NCBI GenBank assembly: GCA_035518375.1 | Contig: DATIXQ010000028.1 | Coordinates: forward strand, 1 to 41,022 | Reading direction: 5' to 3' | Source of the DNA: DATJLY01 sp035518375 | Lineage (GTDB): Bacteria; Pseudomonadota; Alphaproteobacteria; ATCC43930; CGMCC-115725 | Length of the DNA stretch: 41,022 nt | The notes under the pieces: generated by a model | Seen by the model: only the letters and a program-made list of their open reading frames with translations | What the model was told of the DNA's origin: nothing | Databases searched by the model: none | Translations under genes and position numbers: made by a program | In this document: piece after piece, positions 39,263 to 41,022 of the stretch | How positions within the stretch are numbered: position 1 is the stretch's first letter | Layout: every line of letters starts with the position of its first letter

Positions 39263-40198
39263 ATGACGACACCATATCGAATTGACGTCCATCATCACCC
39301 GACACCTGCCCGTGAGCTTATGCAGGGCAGGACGATCGGAGCGCTCGGCACCGAAAACTGGACGGCGGCGACGTCGCTCGCGGACATGGACAATAACGGC
39401 GTCGCGGTCGCGCTCTTGTCGCTGCCACATCGCGCGGCGACCTGGCGCGGCGACCGGACGGCGGCACGCGACCGGGCGCGCCAGTGGAACGAATTTTTGG
39501 CGCGCCAGGCGAACGATTGTCCGGGACGCTTCGGCGTTTTCGCGACCGTGCCGGTGTTGGATATCGATGGCAGCCTGCGCGAGGCAGAATATGCGCTCGA
39601 TACGCTGAAGGCCGACGGCATCAACCTGATGACCAATATGGGAGACAAGTGGCTCGGCGATCCGCATTACTTTCCGCTGTTCGAGGAACTCAACCGCCGC
39701 AAGGCGATCGTCTATACGCACCCGATCAGCCCGGACTGCATGCAGAATGCGCTGCTGCCGGACATAGACGATTCAGTCATCGAGTTCTGCGCCGATACGA
39801 GCCGCGCGATCGCTCGTCTGCTTTTTTCGGGCGCTGCGCATCGCTTTAAGGATATCGCTTTCATCTTCTCGCACGCCGGCGGCACGATGCCCTTCATCCT
39901 CGAGCGCTTCACACGCCGGCCGCTCGACGACAAGGAGATCGCGGCCCGGGTTCCGGATGGCGTGACCCAATATCTCAAGCGATTCTATTACGACACCGCC
40001 CAGGCATCGCACCCCTTTGCGATGTCCTCGATCACGAAGGTCGTGGCTGCGACGCAGCTTCTGTTCGGAACGGACTTTCCCTTTCGCAACGCCGAGGACC
40101 ATGTGAACGGGCTCAAGACGTGCGGTTTTTCGGATGACGAGCTGTTTGCGATCGAGTGCGGCAATGCAAGGCGCCTGATGCCGCGCTGGAACCGCTGA
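39263..40198 (+). CDS. Amidohydrolase family protein, ACMSD/decarboxylase-like
   Basis: A 311-residue metal-dependent TIM-barrel enzyme of the amidohydrolase-2 (ACMSD) group. Metal ligands: DVHHHPTP near the start (His-x-His), His in YTHPISPDC, His in FIFSHAGGTMPFILERF (around residue 202), and Asp in LLFGTDFPFRNAEDH. The group includes alpha-amino-beta-carboxymuconate-semialdehyde decarboxylase, gamma-resorcylate decarboxylase and related non-oxidative decarboxylases of aromatic acids. ATG 39263 (MTTPYRIDVHHH) is preferred to ATG 39212 by distance to the metal motif. It follows the tRNA-Leu gene and converges with the ABM-domain gene, 53 bases away. Confidence 0.84.
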   Translation: MTTPYRIDVHHHPTPARELMQGRTIGALGTENWTAATSLADMDNNGVAVALLSLPHRAATWRGDRTAARDRARQWNEFLARQANDCPGRFGVFATVPVLDIDGSLREAEYALDTLKADGINLMTNMGDKWLGDPHYFPLFEELNRRKAIVYTHPISPDCMQNALLPDIDDSVIEFCADTSRAIARLLFSGAAHRFKDIAFIFSHAGGTMPFILERFTRRPLDDKEIAARVPDGVTQYLKRFYYDTAQASHPFAMSSITKVVAATQLLFGTDFPFRNAEDHVNGLKTCGFSDDELFAIECGNARRLMPRWNR

Positions 40199-40251
40199 CT
40201 GATTCACCATTCCGATCCACGTTGCACGATCGATTGGGGCGGACCCCGCCG

Positions 40252-40941
40252 TCACGCGCCGGGGTCGAAGCAGGTCACTGTGAGGACTTCGTAGAGATGC
40301 AGCAGCGCGTCGTTCGACGCCGCACGGATCTCTTCGAGCACACCAGCCGCGCGGCCATGCCGCGTGGCCTGCCGATAGGCATCTGCATCGGCCCATTGCT
40401 CGTATGTGGCGGCGTGCGTGTCGTTGTAGCCGCGATGAACGGCGAGCCCGATGAACCCATGCGCCTTGTCGCCGACCAGCGTCTCGCCATAACGCTTGAG
40501 GAGGGCAAGGAAGTCGCGCCGCCGCACCGCGTCGACTTCAAAGATGCCTATCGCGGCCGTTCGATGCGTTGCTTCAGAGACCTCGATCCGATCGTTCATG
40601 CCATTCGCGGTGACGACTTCCTCGACCTCGTACCAGCGAATCTCGTGCTTGTCCGAAAGATCGTGGGTGCGTTTCAACAACGGCGCCGTCTCCGGCCGCG
40701 TGCGAAGGTATTGGCCGCTCGCGCGATCCGTGTACTGGTTGTAGTTGATGATGATCGGCGCATCGAGCGCACGGTGGAAGTTCGACGAGACGTTCATCGG
40801 AAATTTGTGCACCACGATCTCGTGATTTATCGCGTGCAGCGTCTCCAGCAGCGCCGCCTGCCGGTCTCTGGGCAAGGTGAACACATTGATTCCCGTTGCG
40901 AGCCGGCTCATCGCGGAGATCGCTGTTGTCGGCACTGGCAT
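40252..40941 (-). CDS. Protein with two ABM-like (dimeric alpha/beta-barrel) domains
   Basis: A 229-residue protein made of two ferredoxin-like half-barrels. The first (INVFTLPRDRQAALLETLHA to ASGQYLRTRPE, residues 18-90) and second (IGIFEVDAVRRRDFLALLKR to YEQWADADAYRQATRH, about 130-200) resemble antibiotic biosynthesis monooxygenase domains, each with the closing Trp/Tyr-x-x-x-x-x-Tyr-x segment. Such domains oxidise quinol-type aromatics without cofactor or act as heme/flavin accessory proteins. ATG 40941 follows GAGGGAGGAGG. The sequence is richer in Asn, Ile and Lys than the surrounding genes, which suggests a different origin. Confidence 0.72.
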   Translation of the reverse strand: MPVPTTAISAMSRLATGINVFTLPRDRQAALLETLHAINHEIVVHKFPMNVSSNFHRALDAPIIINYNQYTDRASGQYLRTRPETAPLLKRTHDLSDKHEIRWYEVEEVVTANGMNDRIEVSEATHRTAAIGIFEVDAVRRRDFLALLKRYGETLVGDKAHGFIGLAVHRGYNDTHAATYEQWADADAYRQATRHGRAAGVLEEIRAASNDALLHLYEVLTVTCFDPGA

Positions 40942-41022
40942 CCTCCTCCCTCGCCTCACTTACGGTTCGGCTGGAGCCGCGCCCCGTACTGGCGATCGCG
41001 ATCCGCAGTATATTAGGTTTGC

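Overview
This is a GC-rich stretch of bacterial chromosome, densely packed with overlapping genes, most likely from an alphaproteobacterium. The signs are the split-P glycine cleavage operon, a Coq7/DsbB/DedA string, a possible hopanoid-methylase-like radical SAM enzyme, CoxMSL-type molybdenum hydroxylase genes, and three families of palindromic intergenic repeats of the kind common in Hyphomicrobiales-like genomes. The species cannot be read from the sequence. There are no phage genes, transposases, CRISPR arrays or rRNA genes.

Layout. Positions 1-3122 (minus strand) hold an operon-like run of a GT4 glycosyltransferase, a PIG-L deacetylase, an osmoprotectant-type (OsmF/OpuC) binding protein and the start of its permease. 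Positions 3218-6641 hold a diiron ferritin-like protein that converges on an HpnL-like membrane protein and a B12-binding radical SAM protein resembling hopanoid methylases. Positions 6787-8835 encode an alpha/beta hydrolase and a luciferase-like flavin monooxygenase. Next come a lone ABC binding protein, a PilZ protein and a rhomboid protease (8832-10910). Positions 10939-13717 are a tightly coupled trio: a gentisate-dioxygenase-like cupin, a 63-residue AtzG/GatC-like protein and an amidase.

Positions 13964-15719 (minus) hold a low-complexity protein with an in-frame 36-bp tandem repeat and a GNAT acetyltransferase. Positions 15853-18618 form an arginine/ornithine catabolic unit: an Lrp regulator, ornithine aminotransferase, and an amidinotransferase-fold hydrolase that looks like an arginine dihydrolase. 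Positions 18931-23295 are gcvT-gcvH-gcvPA-gcvPB, followed by a VOC protein. Positions 23907-30157 hold an MFS carrier, a fumarylacetoacetase-fold hydrolase and a three-subunit molybdenum hydroxylase. A YciI-like protein, an ornithine cyclodeaminase-family enzyme and another VOC protein follow.

Positions 32290-34776 are an ABC importer of the sulfonate/nitrate/taurine class (one ATPase, two permeases). Its expected binding-protein gene seems reduced to a 30-codon signal-peptide-like remnant. Next come an SMP-30-type protein paired with a MetF-like reductase, then a minus-strand operon of dedA, dsbB and coq7, and a MaoC hydratase. A tRNA-Leu(CAA) at 39034-39119 is followed by a compositionally different pair: an ACMSD-like amidohydrolase and a protein with two ABM-like domains.

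The theme is degradative and C1 metabolism: import of small organic solutes, aromatic or N-heterocycle breakdown (cupin dioxygenase, amidase, FAH, Mo-hydroxylase, flavin monooxygenase, ABM and amidohydrolase), arginine catabolism to glutamate semialdehyde, and glycine/folate one-carbon flow. The most interesting candidates are the GT4/PIG-L/OsmF operon, the isolated HpnP-like/HpnL-like pair, the cupin-AtzG-amidase unit, the arginine dihydrolase-OAT pair, the apparently deleted binding protein, and the eight dispersed copies of one palindromic repeat.
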